Under the pieces are notes generated by a model. It had not been told where the DNA came from, did not search any database, and saw only the letters and a list, made by a program, of their open reading frames with translations. The position numbers were made by a program, and so were the translations under genes. Shown here one piece after another: positions 18,685 to 26,409 of a stretch of 64,000 bases of DNA. This stretch comes from Kocuria sp. (lineage in GTDB: Bacteria; Actinomycetota; Actinomycetes; Actinomycetales; Micrococcaceae): contig NZ_JAUNPE010000001.1 of NCBI RefSeq assembly GCF_030536815.1, positions 1 through 64,000 on the forward strand, read 5' to 3'. Each line of letters starts with the position of its first letter. Positions within the stretch are counted from its first letter, which is position 1.

Positions 18685-19896
18685 TCAGCCCTTGGCGTTC
18701 TCGTTCTCGAGCACCACGGCGAGGCCCTGGCCCACGCCGATGCACAGGCTGGCCACGCCCCAGCGTTCACCGGACTCTTCGAGACGGCGCGCCAGGGTGC
18801 CGAGTACGCGTGTACCGGAGGCACCGAGCGGGTGGCCGATCGCGATGGCACCGCCCCACGTGTTCACGATGCTCTGGTCCACGCCCCATTGGCGCAGGCA
18901 CGCGAGCGACTGCGCGGCGAAAGCTTCGTTGAGTTCCACGGCGGCGATGTCGTCCCAGGTGATCCCCGCGCGTTTGAGTGCGAGGTTGGCAGCCTCAACG
19001 GGTGCCTCACCGAAGTACTGCGGCTCGTTGGCCGCGGCACCGCGGCCGGCGATGCGGGCAATGGGTGCGATACCCAGCAGGTCCGCGCCCTTCGCACTGC
19101 CCAACCACGCGGCGGAGGCGCCGTCATTCATGGGCGATGCATTACCGGCGGTCACAGAGGCGTCCTCACCCGTGCGGAACACGGTGCGCAGGCCGGAGAG
19201 GGTCTCCGCGGTGGAATCCGCACGAACCGTCTCGTCGCGGGTGAGTTCCACACCGCGCTTGGTGTTGGGTTTCACGCTCACGGTGAGGTTGTCGTACTTG
19301 CCCTCGTCCCAGGCCTTGGCGGCGAGCTGATGCGAACGAGCGGCGAACTCATCCTGATCCTCACGGGAAATGTTGTGCTTTTCGCGCAGCAGCTCGGTGG
19401 CCTCGCCCAGCGAGACGGTCCAGGCATCCGGCATTTCGGGGTTGACCAAGCGCCAACCCAGGGTGGTGTTGGCGAGCTTGAGATCCTGCATGGGGAAAGC
19501 GCGCTCGGTCTTGGGCAGCACCCAGGGGGCACGGGACATGGATTCCACGCCACCCACGAGCAGCAGGTCACCCTCGCCCACTTCGATCTGACGCGACGCC
19601 ATCATGGCGGCATCCAGGGAGGAACCGCACAGGCGGTTGATCGTGGATCCGGGAACGGAGGTGGGCAGTCCCGCGAGCAGGGTGGCCATGCGGGCCACGT
19701 TGCGGTTTTCTTCGCCGGCGCCGTTGGCATTGCCGAAATAAACCTCGTCGATGGCGGAGGCGTCCAGCTGGGGAGCGCGCTCCACCATGGTCTTGACCAC
19801 GAGGGCGGCCAGATCATCGGGGCGGTGGCTGGACAACGCACCACCCACCTTGCCGAACGGGGTGCGGACTGCGTCGTACACGTAAGCGTGGTTCAT
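18685..19896 (-). CDS. pcaF: 3-oxoadipyl-CoA thiolase
   Basis: 403 aa, cleaves 3-oxoadipyl-CoA to succinyl-CoA and acetyl-CoA. Catalytic residues are present: Cys90 in INRLCGSSLDA, His in IAIGHPLGASGTR, and Cys in SLCIGVGQGLA. Start ATG at 19896 with GAGGA five bases upstream. First gene of the pcaFIJ unit, with a good promoter (TTCACA-17-TATTCT) and a palindromic operator candidate upstream. Confidence 0.95.
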   Translation of the reverse strand: MNHAYVYDAVRTPFGKVGGALSSHRPDDLAALVVKTMVERAPQLDASAIDEVYFGNANGAGEENRNVARMATLLAGLPTSVPGSTINRLCGSSLDAAMMASRQIEVGEGDLLLVGGVESMSRAPWVLPKTERAFPMQDLKLANTTLGWRLVNPEMPDAWTVSLGEATELLREKHNISREDQDEFAARSHQLAAKAWDEGKYDNLTVSVKPNTKRGVELTRDETVRADSTAETLSGLRTVFRTGEDASVTAGNASPMNDGASAAWLGSAKGADLLGIAPIARIAGRGAAANEPQYFGEAPVEAANLALKRAGITWDDIAAVELNEAFAAQSLACLRQWGVDQSIVNTWGGAIAIGHPLGASGTRVLGTLARRLEESGERWGVASLCIGVGQGLAVVLENENAKG

Positions 19897-19979
19897 GTGA
19901 ATCCTCACGGGTTGGGCTCACCCGGTCTCCCGGGGCGACACCGTCTCCGTTGACCGACGACGCCGCGTTGCGTGGGTCC

Positions 19980-20008
19980 AGAATACCCCAATGTGCGCGC
20001 CATGTGAA
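19980..20008 (-). promoter_or_regulatory. pcaF promoter
   Basis: Minus-strand -35 TTCACA (20003-20008, five of six consensus) and -10 TATTCT (19980-19985) with a 17-nt spacer. Predicted start near 19973, 77 nt before the pcaF ATG. Confidence 0.65.
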
Positions 20009-20012
20009 CACT

Positions 20013-20029
20013 TGTACGCATAGCGAACA
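20013..20029 (-). promoter_or_regulatory. IclR-type operator candidate at pcaF
   Basis: Minus-strand TGTTCGCTATGCGTACA, a dyad of form TGTnCGCnnnGCGnACA. Its centre is about 48 nt upstream of the predicted pcaF start, just before the -35, a usual place for an activator. It resembles GTTCG-type sites bound by PcaU/PobR regulators. Which of the two IclR proteins binds is unknown. Confidence 0.5.
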
Positions 20030-20071
20030 TACTTAACGCACTGTTGCGCCGCCGAAACGTTGCGCTGCGGG

Positions 20072-20479
20072 CTACTCCCCCAGCGCCCCTAGATCCGACA
20101 GCACCTTTTGGGCGTGCTTGAACGCGTTGTTCGCGGAGGGCACCGACAAGTAAATGGCCGATTGGAGGAGGATCTCCTTGATCTCGTCCGGAGACAGTCC
20201 GTTGCCGATGGCCGCGCGCACGTGCATCTCGAACTCTTCCCAGTGCCCGGCCGCGATCAGTGCCGTGAGCACGCACGCGCTGCGCATGCGGCGGTCCAGT
20301 CCCGGCCGGGTCCAGATCTCACCCCACGCGTAGCGCGTGATGAAGTCCTGGAACTCCTCGGTGAACTCCGTCTTGCCGGCCTCCGCGCGATCCACGTGCG
20401 CGTCGGAAAGTACCTCGCGGCGCACGGTCATGCCGTCCTGGTGGGCCTGGGACTGGGTGCGTTCTGAACGATCGGTCAT
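20072..20479 (-). CDS. pcaC: 4-carboxymuconolactone decarboxylase
   Basis: 135 aa, converts 4-carboxymuconolactone to 3-oxoadipate enol-lactone. Family features include DFITRYAWGEIWTRPGLDRR, CVLTALIAAGHWEEFEMHVR and GLSPDEIKEILLQSAIYLSV. Free-standing, not fused to pcaD as in some actinobacteria (PcaL). Fourteen nt after pcaD; last gene of the upper unit. AAAGGA precedes the ATG. Confidence 0.94.
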   Translation of the reverse strand: MTDRSERTQSQAHQDGMTVRREVLSDAHVDRAEAGKTEFTEEFQDFITRYAWGEIWTRPGLDRRMRSACVLTALIAAGHWEEFEMHVRAAIGNGLSPDEIKEILLQSAIYLSVPSANNAFKHAQKVLSDLGALGE

Positions 20480-20493
20480 GATGTCCTTTCTGC

Positions 20494-21282
20494 TCAGCGG
20501 TGGGCCGAGATGAATCGGGTGATGTGTTCGGCGGTGGCTTCCGGTGCCTCCGCGGCCAACAGATGAGACGTACCCGCTATCGTTTCGTGGCGGGCGCCCA
20601 ACTTGTCGGCCAGTGCCTGCACGGTCTCGGGCCCGGTAACGACGTCGCTCGGTCCGGACAGCGCCAGAACGGGCACCTTTGTTGCGGGCTGGGTTTCACG
20701 CAGGTCGAAGCCGGCCAGCGAGCGGCACGCGGCCGCGTAGCTGCCCCGATCCGCGTTCTGGAGATCGTGCAGCAGGGCGGTGCCGACCTCCGCGTGGTGT
20801 GCCAGGAAGTCCGGGGCGAACCACAACTTGGCGGAGTTGATCACCTGCGTGGGCGTTCCTGCCCGGTCCACGAGCTCCGCGCGCTCGTGCCAGCCGTGCG
20901 GGTCCGGGAAATAGTCGGTCGTGGCAATCAGTGTCAGAGAGGCCAGCCGGTCCGGGTGATCCGCAAGCAGTTGCTGCCCCACGGCGCCGCCAATGGATGT
21001 GCCCACGTAGTGGAAGGGCTCGGAGAAGAGCTGTCCGGCAACCGCATTCAGAACACCCTGAGCGAGTTCCGCCACCGTGAAGTCATGCGTTGGTCCACTC
21101 ACACCGTGGCCCGGCAGGTCCCAGCCGACCACGTGCGTGTTCCCGGATAACTGCGCCGCCAGACGGCCGTAGAGATGGGTCACTGACGTGCCGATGCCGG
21201 GACCCAGCACCACCAGGGATGCGTTATCGGCAAGTTGTTCCGGGTTCGAGAGCTCCACGAGTCCAAGTTCGGGCACGCTCAT
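20494..21282 (-). CDS. pcaD: 3-oxoadipate enol-lactonase
   Basis: 262 aa from ATG at 21282, an alpha/beta hydrolase that opens the enol-lactone to 3-oxoadipate. The triad is visible: Ser96 in GTSIGG, Asp213 in SGPSDVVTG, His240 in AGTSHLL; the lid region has FPDPHGWHERAELV. A much longer upstream frame runs inside pcaB and is rejected. The start overlaps the pcaB stop (ATGA). Confidence 0.94.
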   Translation of the reverse strand: MSVPELGLVELSNPEQLADNASLVVLGPGIGTSVTHLYGRLAAQLSGNTHVVGWDLPGHGVSGPTHDFTVAELAQGVLNAVAGQLFSEPFHYVGTSIGGAVGQQLLADHPDRLASLTLIATTDYFPDPHGWHERAELVDRAGTPTQVINSAKLWFAPDFLAHHAEVGTALLHDLQNADRGSYAAACRSLAGFDLRETQPATKVPVLALSGPSDVVTGPETVQALADKLGARHETIAGTSHLLAAEAPEATAEHITRFISAHR

Positions 21283-22724
21283 GAAATCAACCTTTCTCGG
21301 TGGTTTTCCACGGCTCTGGCGCACAGGTGCGGTGTGGCTCCCAGGTAGCCGCGGGGATCCAGCAGTTGCCGTAGCCACGCGCCCACGCTGGCCCGTTCCC
21401 GCGGGTTCACACCGTCCGGCAACGACGGGGAGTCCTCGCCCTCGATCAGGTCGGTGAGGTGATCCGCGAGCGCCTCGGCGTCGAGGGGATGCTCGCGCAC
21501 GGCGGCCTGCACCCGCTGTTTGGCTGTGGACCCGTCGGATCCGGCCAGCACCGGCGTCAGAGCGGCACCGAGACGTTCGGCCATCACCCCGGTGCCTGCC
21601 TGGCGCAGGTTCTCCGCCATGCGTTGCGAGTTCACCGTCAGACCTTCGGTGAGTTCCGCAGCGTGCGACGCCGCCGCGGTGGCCGCTACCGCGAGGTCGC
21701 GCAGTGCGGGCCATTCCGCATGCCACCCGCCGTCCGGGCGCTCGTCCACGGCCGCCGCAGCTCCGGAGTGGACCTGGCTCAGAAGGTGGGGCGCGGCCAA
21801 CGCCGTGCGCTTGAGCAACACGCTCAACACGGGATTCTGTTTTTGTGGCATCGCGGACGAGACCCCGCGACCCTCGGCGGTGGGTTCGCGCACTTCGCCC
21901 ACCTCGGGCCGGGACAGCAACAGGACGTCGTTGGCCATACGGCCCAGGGCCGCGGTCGTTTCAGCGAGCACTCCGGCAACTCGCAGGACCGGAACGCGAT
22001 CGGTGTGCCACACCTGATCCGGTACCGCCAGTGCGAGTTCCTCGGCCCAGTACCCGATGAGGGTGAAAAGCCTGTCAGCGGTCTGCTCGGCGCTTCCCCC
22101 CTGATCGCACAGGGCCATGCCCGCCGCCAAGGTTCCGGCGGCTCCCCCGTAGGACACGGGAAGGTGGGCGCGATCGAGGACGTCGCGCGCGGCGTCGTCG
22201 ACCCCCGCAAGCCACGACGCCGCCTTGAGGCCGAAGGACATGGGCAGCGCGTGCTGGGTGAGGGTGCGCCCGACCATCACGGTGTCCGCGTGCGTCCGCA
22301 CCAGCTCCGCGAGGGCGTCACCCGTGCGGGTCAGATCCGACACCAGGCTGTCCCGGGCGGCCTTCAGCACCAGCGCGAGCGCGGTGTCCATGACGTCCTG
22401 ACTCGTGAGCGATGCGTGCACCGCGCCGACCGGAGATCCGTGTATTTCGGTGACCGCCGCGCGGTAGTCGGCAAGCAAGGGAATCACCGGATTTCCGCCG
22501 CCCTCGGAAGCAACCGCCAACCGGTTCAACGCAGCCTCAGCCACGTCGACATGGTCCACGGCGTCACGAGCAATCTCAGCGATGCGTTCCGGAACCAGCC
22601 CCAGACGCGACTGGGCCGTGACCCACGCGGCCTCCGTGAGGAGGATCGCGCGGGCCACGGCACGGTCGTCGAGCAGCTCGGCTGCCCGGTGGCTTCCCGG
22701 TGTGAGAAGACCCGTGATGATCAT
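21279..22724 (-). CDS. pcaB: 3-carboxy-cis,cis-muconate cycloisomerase
   Basis: 481 aa of the fumarase/aspartase superfamily; cyclises 3-carboxymuconate to 4-carboxymuconolactone. Conserved blocks are HASLTSQDVMDTALAL, GRTLTQHALPMSFGLK and the signature SSAMPQKQNPV (residues 289-299). It overlaps pcaG upstream and pcaD downstream, a sign of tight coupling. Confidence 0.94.
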   Translation of the reverse strand: MIITGLLTPGSHRAAELLDDRAVARAILLTEAAWVTAQSRLGLVPERIAEIARDAVDHVDVAEAALNRLAVASEGGGNPVIPLLADYRAAVTEIHGSPVGAVHASLTSQDVMDTALALVLKAARDSLVSDLTRTGDALAELVRTHADTVMVGRTLTQHALPMSFGLKAASWLAGVDDAARDVLDRAHLPVSYGGAAGTLAAGMALCDQGGSAEQTADRLFTLIGYWAEELALAVPDQVWHTDRVPVLRVAGVLAETTAALGRMANDVLLLSRPEVGEVREPTAEGRGVSSAMPQKQNPVLSVLLKRTALAAPHLLSQVHSGAAAAVDERPDGGWHAEWPALRDLAVAATAAASHAAELTEGLTVNSQRMAENLRQAGTGVMAERLGAALTPVLAGSDGSTAKQRVQAAVREHPLDAEALADHLTDLIEGEDSPSLPDGVNPRERASVGAWLRQLLDPRGYLGATPHLCARAVENHRERLIS

Positions 22725-23296
22725 TCAAGCCCCGGGTAGGCCAGGAACAAGGTCTCGCCGTCACCCTGCAGGTGCACGTCGAAACGCAACGAGCCGTCCG
22801 CTTCGCGGGTGGCCACCAGGGTGGCGCGCTCGCTGTCCGACAGGCCCGACAGCAGCGGGTCTTTGGCGAGCGCCTCGGTGTCCTCGGGCAGGTAAATGCG
22901 CGTGAACAGCCGATTGAGCAGGCCGCGGGCGAACACGGTCAGGCAGATGAACGGTGCCTTGCCGGCCTCGGTGGGGCCGGGGTTGACCGTGGTGAAGGTG
23001 TAGTGGCCCTCGTTGTCCACGGCCACGCGACCAAAACCGGTGAACGTGTAACCGTCCCGGACCAGCGAGCCGGTCTCCTGGGAGACGTTGCCGTCCTCGT
23101 CCGCCTGCCAGATCTCGAGCATGGAATCCGGCACGGGAACGCCGTGGCCGTCGTAGACGGTGCCGTGCAGGCGCACGGCACCGGGACGGGATCGGTCCAC
23201 CAGATTCTCACCGTTCTCGTACGGCAGTGCGTACCCGTAGAACGGGCCAATGGTTTGGCCCGGGGTGGGTACCAGGCGTTGGGTGTTCTCAGACAT
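22721..23296 (-). CDS. pcaG: protocatechuate 3,4-dioxygenase, alpha subunit
   Basis: 191 aa. The alpha subunit of the intradiol ring-cleaving dioxygenase; it has the fold but not the iron ligands. Shows TPGQTIGPFYGYALPY, LEIWQADEDGN, GFGRVAVDNEGHYTF and a C-terminal RFDVHLQGDGETLFL. Overlaps pcaH by eight bases and pcaB by four. Confidence 0.94.
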   Translation of the reverse strand: MSENTQRLVPTPGQTIGPFYGYALPYENGENLVDRSRPGAVRLHGTVYDGHGVPVPDSMLEIWQADEDGNVSQETGSLVRDGYTFTGFGRVAVDNEGHYTFTTVNPGPTEAGKAPFICLTVFARGLLNRLFTRIYLPEDTEALAKDPLLSGLSDSERATLVATREADGSLRFDVHLQGDGETLFLAYPGLE

Positions 23297-24104
23297 TGCT
23301 GTCGTCCTCCGTCCAGGTCCGGTTGGAACCGCTCAACACGATGTCCCACTTGTAGCCCAGCAGCCACTCGTGCTCGGACACGTTGTGGTCGTAGTCGGCC
23401 ACGAGGCGATCACGGGCCTCGGTGTCCACGATCGACTGATAAATGGGATCCAACGCGAACAGTGGATCGCCCGGGAAGTACATCTGGGTGATCATGCGCT
23501 GGGTGAAGTCCGTACCGAACAGCGAGAAATGCACGTGCGCCGGACGCCATGCGTTCTGGTGGTTCTTCCACGGATACGGTCCGGGCTTGATCGTCACGAA
23601 CGAATAGGACCCGTCGTCACCGGTGAGGCAACGGCCCACGCCCGTGAAATTCGGGTCGATGGGTGCGGGGTGCTGATCGCGCTTGTGGATGTAACGACCG
23701 GCCGCGTTGGCCTGCCAGATCTCCACGAGCTGATTGCGCACGGGGCGGCCGGCACCGTCCAGCACTCGACCGTTGATACGGATGCGCTCACCGATCGGTT
23801 CGCCGCCGTCCTGAATGGTCAAGTCCGACTCGAGCTTGTGCACATCACGCTCGCCGAAGGCCGGAGCGTAGAGCTCTATGGTCTCCGGATCCGTGTGGCG
23901 CAGGTCCTTGGTCGGGTGGCGCAGGATCGAGCTGCGGTAAGGCGCGTAGTCCAGCCGTGGCTGGGTTTCCGTGCGACCGGATTCTTCGTACTGCTTGGTG
24001 ATCTCGGCCATCTCGTTGTCGAGCTGGTCCTGGCTGTCAGCGGCGTCGTCGGCGCCCTTGGCCGTGAGTGGTTCGAAGGTGTCTTCTGGATTCTCAGCTG
24101 CCAT
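23289..24104 (-). CDS. pcaH: protocatechuate 3,4-dioxygenase, beta subunit
   Basis: 271 aa, the catalytic iron subunit that opens protocatechuate between the hydroxyls. Non-heme Fe(III) ligands are at Tyr138 (GRYIHKRD), Tyr177 (PGPYPWKNH), His190 and His192 (RPAHVHFS), exactly 30 residues beyond the Pseudomonas positions 108/147/160/162. The N-terminus is longer and acidic. AAGGAG precedes the ATG; 45 nt after pobA. Confidence 0.96.
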   Translation of the reverse strand: MAAENPEDTFEPLTAKGADDAADSQDQLDNEMAEITKQYEESGRTETQPRLDYAPYRSSILRHPTKDLRHTDPETIELYAPAFGERDVHKLESDLTIQDGGEPIGERIRINGRVLDGAGRPVRNQLVEIWQANAAGRYIHKRDQHPAPIDPNFTGVGRCLTGDDGSYSFVTIKPGPYPWKNHQNAWRPAHVHFSLFGTDFTQRMITQMYFPGDPLFALDPIYQSIVDTEARDRLVADYDHNVSEHEWLLGYKWDIVLSGSNRTWTEDDSNV

Positions 24105-24149
24105 GATTCATCTCCTTAGAGGACAGAGCTGCGGTGGGTAGTGCGTGGC

Positions 24150-25346
24150 TCATTGATCCGGCCAACCGGTGTAGCACTCGGCGAAGTAGGCGGAACCGCG
24201 GTCGGATCCGGTGATGGACGCGAACTCGCCGCGGCGACGCTTCTGGTTGAACGGGTTCTCGCCGGGTTGGATGTGCATGAGGTTGGTGGCCCAGTACGAG
24301 AAGTTCTGAGCCTTCCAAATGCGTTCCAGGGCCTTGGCCGAATACTCCGCCAGACCGCTGTCATCACCCTTGTCGAAGAAGTCGATGATGGCCGGGGCCA
24401 ACACGCGGACATCGCAGAACGCCAGGTTGAGGCCCTTGGCACCGGTGGGCGGAACCGTGTGGCCGGCGTCCCCGACCAGGAACATGTTCCCGTAACGCAG
24501 CGGTTCACAAACATAGGAACGGAACGGCAGGACGGTCTTGTCGAAAATCTTGCCGCGCTGCAACTGCAGACCGTCCGGACCGTCGATGCGACGTTGCAAC
24601 TCCGCCCAGATGCGCTCATCGTCCCAGTCCGCCACATTTTCATTGGGGTCGCACTGGAAATACATGCGCTGGACCGTGTCACTGCGCTGGGAGATCAGGG
24701 CAAAACCGTGCTCCGAGTTCGCGTAAATCAACTCGGGCGCGGAGGCCGGGGCCTCGCACAGGATGCCGAACCACGCGAACGGGTACTCGATGAAGTTGTC
24801 CGTGCGAACCTCCGCCGGGATCTGACGTTTGGAAATGCCCTTGGAGCCATCCGCGCCGACCAGGATGCCGCAGCGGATCTCGAGCGCTTCGCCCTCGGCC
24901 GTAGTGCTCAGGATCTTGGGCTGCTCTGAGGTGAGGTCGCTGATCTGGGTGTCGGTGACCTCGTAACGGACGTCGCCGCCGTCGCGCTTTCGCGCCGCGG
25001 CAAGATCGACGAACACCTCGTTCTGCGGGTAGAGCCACACGGACTCGCCCACGAGTTTCTGGAAATCGATGCGATGGCTGACACCTTCGAAACGCAAGGT
25101 AGTGCCTTCGTGCTCGTGACCTTCGGTCAGTACCCGACCGTCCACTCCGGATTCCGCCAACATCCTGACGGTGCCGGCCTCAAGAATGCCGGCGCGGTGG
25201 GTGTTGGCGATCTCGTTGTGGGAGCGGGCCTCCACCACAACGTTGTCGATACCCGCCTTGTACAGCAGGTGGGAGAGCATCAGTCCGGCGGGGCCTGCAC
25301 CCACGATCCCCACCTGGGTCTCCACAATTGTTCGCTCTTTGACCAT
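24150..25346 (-). CDS. pobA: 4-hydroxybenzoate 3-monooxygenase
   Basis: 398 aa flavoprotein that hydroxylates 4-hydroxybenzoate to protocatechuate with NAD(P)H. FAD motif GIVGAGPAG (residues 13-21), a GDAGHTVPPTGAKGLNLAF FAD/ribityl motif, and a DG motif in GILVGADGSKGISKR. ATG with AAGGAGG upstream. First gene of the pobA-pcaHGBDC unit, preceded by a -10 box and an IclR-type operator. Confidence 0.95.
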   Translation of the reverse strand: MVKERTIVETQVGIVGAGPAGLMLSHLLYKAGIDNVVVEARSHNEIANTHRAGILEAGTVRMLAESGVDGRVLTEGHEHEGTTLRFEGVSHRIDFQKLVGESVWLYPQNEVFVDLAAARKRDGGDVRYEVTDTQISDLTSEQPKILSTTAEGEALEIRCGILVGADGSKGISKRQIPAEVRTDNFIEYPFAWFGILCEAPASAPELIYANSEHGFALISQRSDTVQRMYFQCDPNENVADWDDERIWAELQRRIDGPDGLQLQRGKIFDKTVLPFRSYVCEPLRYGNMFLVGDAGHTVPPTGAKGLNLAFCDVRVLAPAIIDFFDKGDDSGLAEYSAKALERIWKAQNFSYWATNLMHIQPGENPFNQKRRRGEFASITGSDRGSAYFAECYTGWPDQ

Positions 25347-25374
25347 GTGTCCTCCTTGCGCACGTGTGACTCAC

Positions 25375-25380
25375 ATTATG
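25375..25380 (-). promoter_or_regulatory. pobA -10 box
   Basis: Minus-strand CATAAT, five of six consensus bases, with no good -35, as expected for a promoter that needs an activator. Predicted start near 25368, about 22 nt before the ATG. Confidence 0.5.
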
Positions 25381-25409
25381 CTGGGCGACCATGGCCCGCA
25401 TCACAGTTG

Positions 25410-25424
25410 TTCCGTTCAATGGAA
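25410..25424 (-). promoter_or_regulatory. IclR-type operator candidate at pobA
   Basis: Palindrome TTCCnTTnAAnGGAA (12 of 15 positions symmetric), the TTCC/GGAA layout common in IclR-family sites. Its centre is about 49 nt upstream of the predicted pobA start, the same distance as the pcaF operator. The adjacent upstream IclR gene is the likely partner by position. Confidence 0.55.
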
Positions 25425-25492
25425 ACCTGCGGAAGTATGACCACCGAAGACCTCCTTCAGCGCCGGGACATCGAAACAACTGATTGACGTTG

Positions 25493-26254
25493 TTAGAGGG
25501 CACCCAGGGCGCGAGAGATTCCATGCGAGGCAACCCGTAGGGTTTGTACAATGCCGGGCACCTCTGCGGCAGCCATGTCCTCCAGCGCCATGACCACGCC
25601 CAGGGCCACCGGGCGGTGAGCCTGCGGGACCCGAACCGGAACCGAAATACCGCCGGTACCCTCATCGATTCGACCACGTTGCAGGGCATAACCGCGCTGG
25701 GCGAAACGCCGCAGGTCGCTCATCAGGCGCTCGGCGGGGATCCCCTCGGGGAAGCTGCTGTCCCGCACTCTTTCGCAATACTCTCTGACAAATGATTCGG
25801 GGTACTGGGACAGTAGAACCAGTCCCGCCGCTGACTGGTGGAGGGGTAATCGACCGGCCACGTTGGAGCGCAGCGGCACATCCGATTTCTTGCCGAGGAT
25901 GCGTTCGGCGAACAGGACATCGTCGCCTTCCACCACGCCCACGTGTACGTGCTGACGCAGCACCGCGTGCACGTCCGACATGAACGGAATGGCCACGGAC
26001 GCTAGATCTTCCGCCAGTGCGGCCCTTGAGGCCAATTCCCACAATCGGGTTCCCACCCGGTAGCCCTGGCCGCCGGTGGGCTCGATCCACCCGATCTGTT
26101 TCATGTCGGCCACCAACCGATGCGCGGTGGACGTGGGGAGTCGGGCGGAACGGGCAATGTCCCTGAGCTGGAGCACCGGGGTGTCGGAACCGAACGCGGC
26201 CAGGATCCGTTCCACGCGGGCGAGGACCGAATCCCCCGACGTCGAATTTGCCAC
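25493..26254 (-). CDS. IclR-family regulator upstream of pobA
   Basis: 253 aa from GTG at 26254 (MANSTSGDSVLARVERILAA), chosen because GGGGAGGAGG ends five bases upstream; the ATG 45 bases earlier lacks one. HTH region VLQLRDIARSARLPTSTAHR; effector domain includes LPLHQSAAGLVLLSQYP and GYALQRGRIDEGTGGISVPV. Probably the PobR/PcaR-like activator of pobA-pca. It lies in the same orientation as pobA with 146 nt between. Confidence 0.9.
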   Translation of the reverse strand: MANSTSGDSVLARVERILAAFGSDTPVLQLRDIARSARLPTSTAHRLVADMKQIGWIEPTGGQGYRVGTRLWELASRAALAEDLASVAIPFMSDVHAVLRQHVHVGVVEGDDVLFAERILGKKSDVPLRSNVAGRLPLHQSAAGLVLLSQYPESFVREYCERVRDSSFPEGIPAERLMSDLRRFAQRGYALQRGRIDEGTGGISVPVRVPQAHRPVALGVVMALEDMAAAEVPGIVQTLRVASHGISRALGAL

Positions 26255-26331
26255 CTCAGCCTCCTCCCCTGCCACAGCCATCGATACGACCACCGGCATG
26301 CATTGTTCTCAGCGTAGTCTCCCGGGGAACG

Positions 26332-26371
26332 CCGAAGGCCGGCCCCCACACGTGTGGGGGCCGGCCTTCGG
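26332..26371 (-). terminator. 40-nt perfect palindrome after rpoC
   Basis: Twenty-base arms (26332-26351 and 26352-26371) are exactly complementary with no intervening loop; the centre is CACGTG. It starts 39 nt after the rpoC stop and no U-tail follows. Acts most likely as the rpoC terminator and insulates the IclR gene from rpoBC transcription. Confidence 0.8.
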
Positions 26372-26409
26372 TCGGACGGCTACGGCAGCTCAGCTACCGA
26401 AGCAAACGA

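Noticed and set aside
20494..21726. 410-codon version of pcaD
   Set aside because: The extra 148 codons run inside pcaB in another frame; the ATG at 21282 fits enol-lactonase length and overlaps the pcaB stop.
16409..26254. recent horizontal transfer of the aromatic cluster
   Set aside because: No transposase, integrase, tRNA border or direct repeats, and base composition looks like the surroundings by eye; a composition test would be needed to claim transfer.
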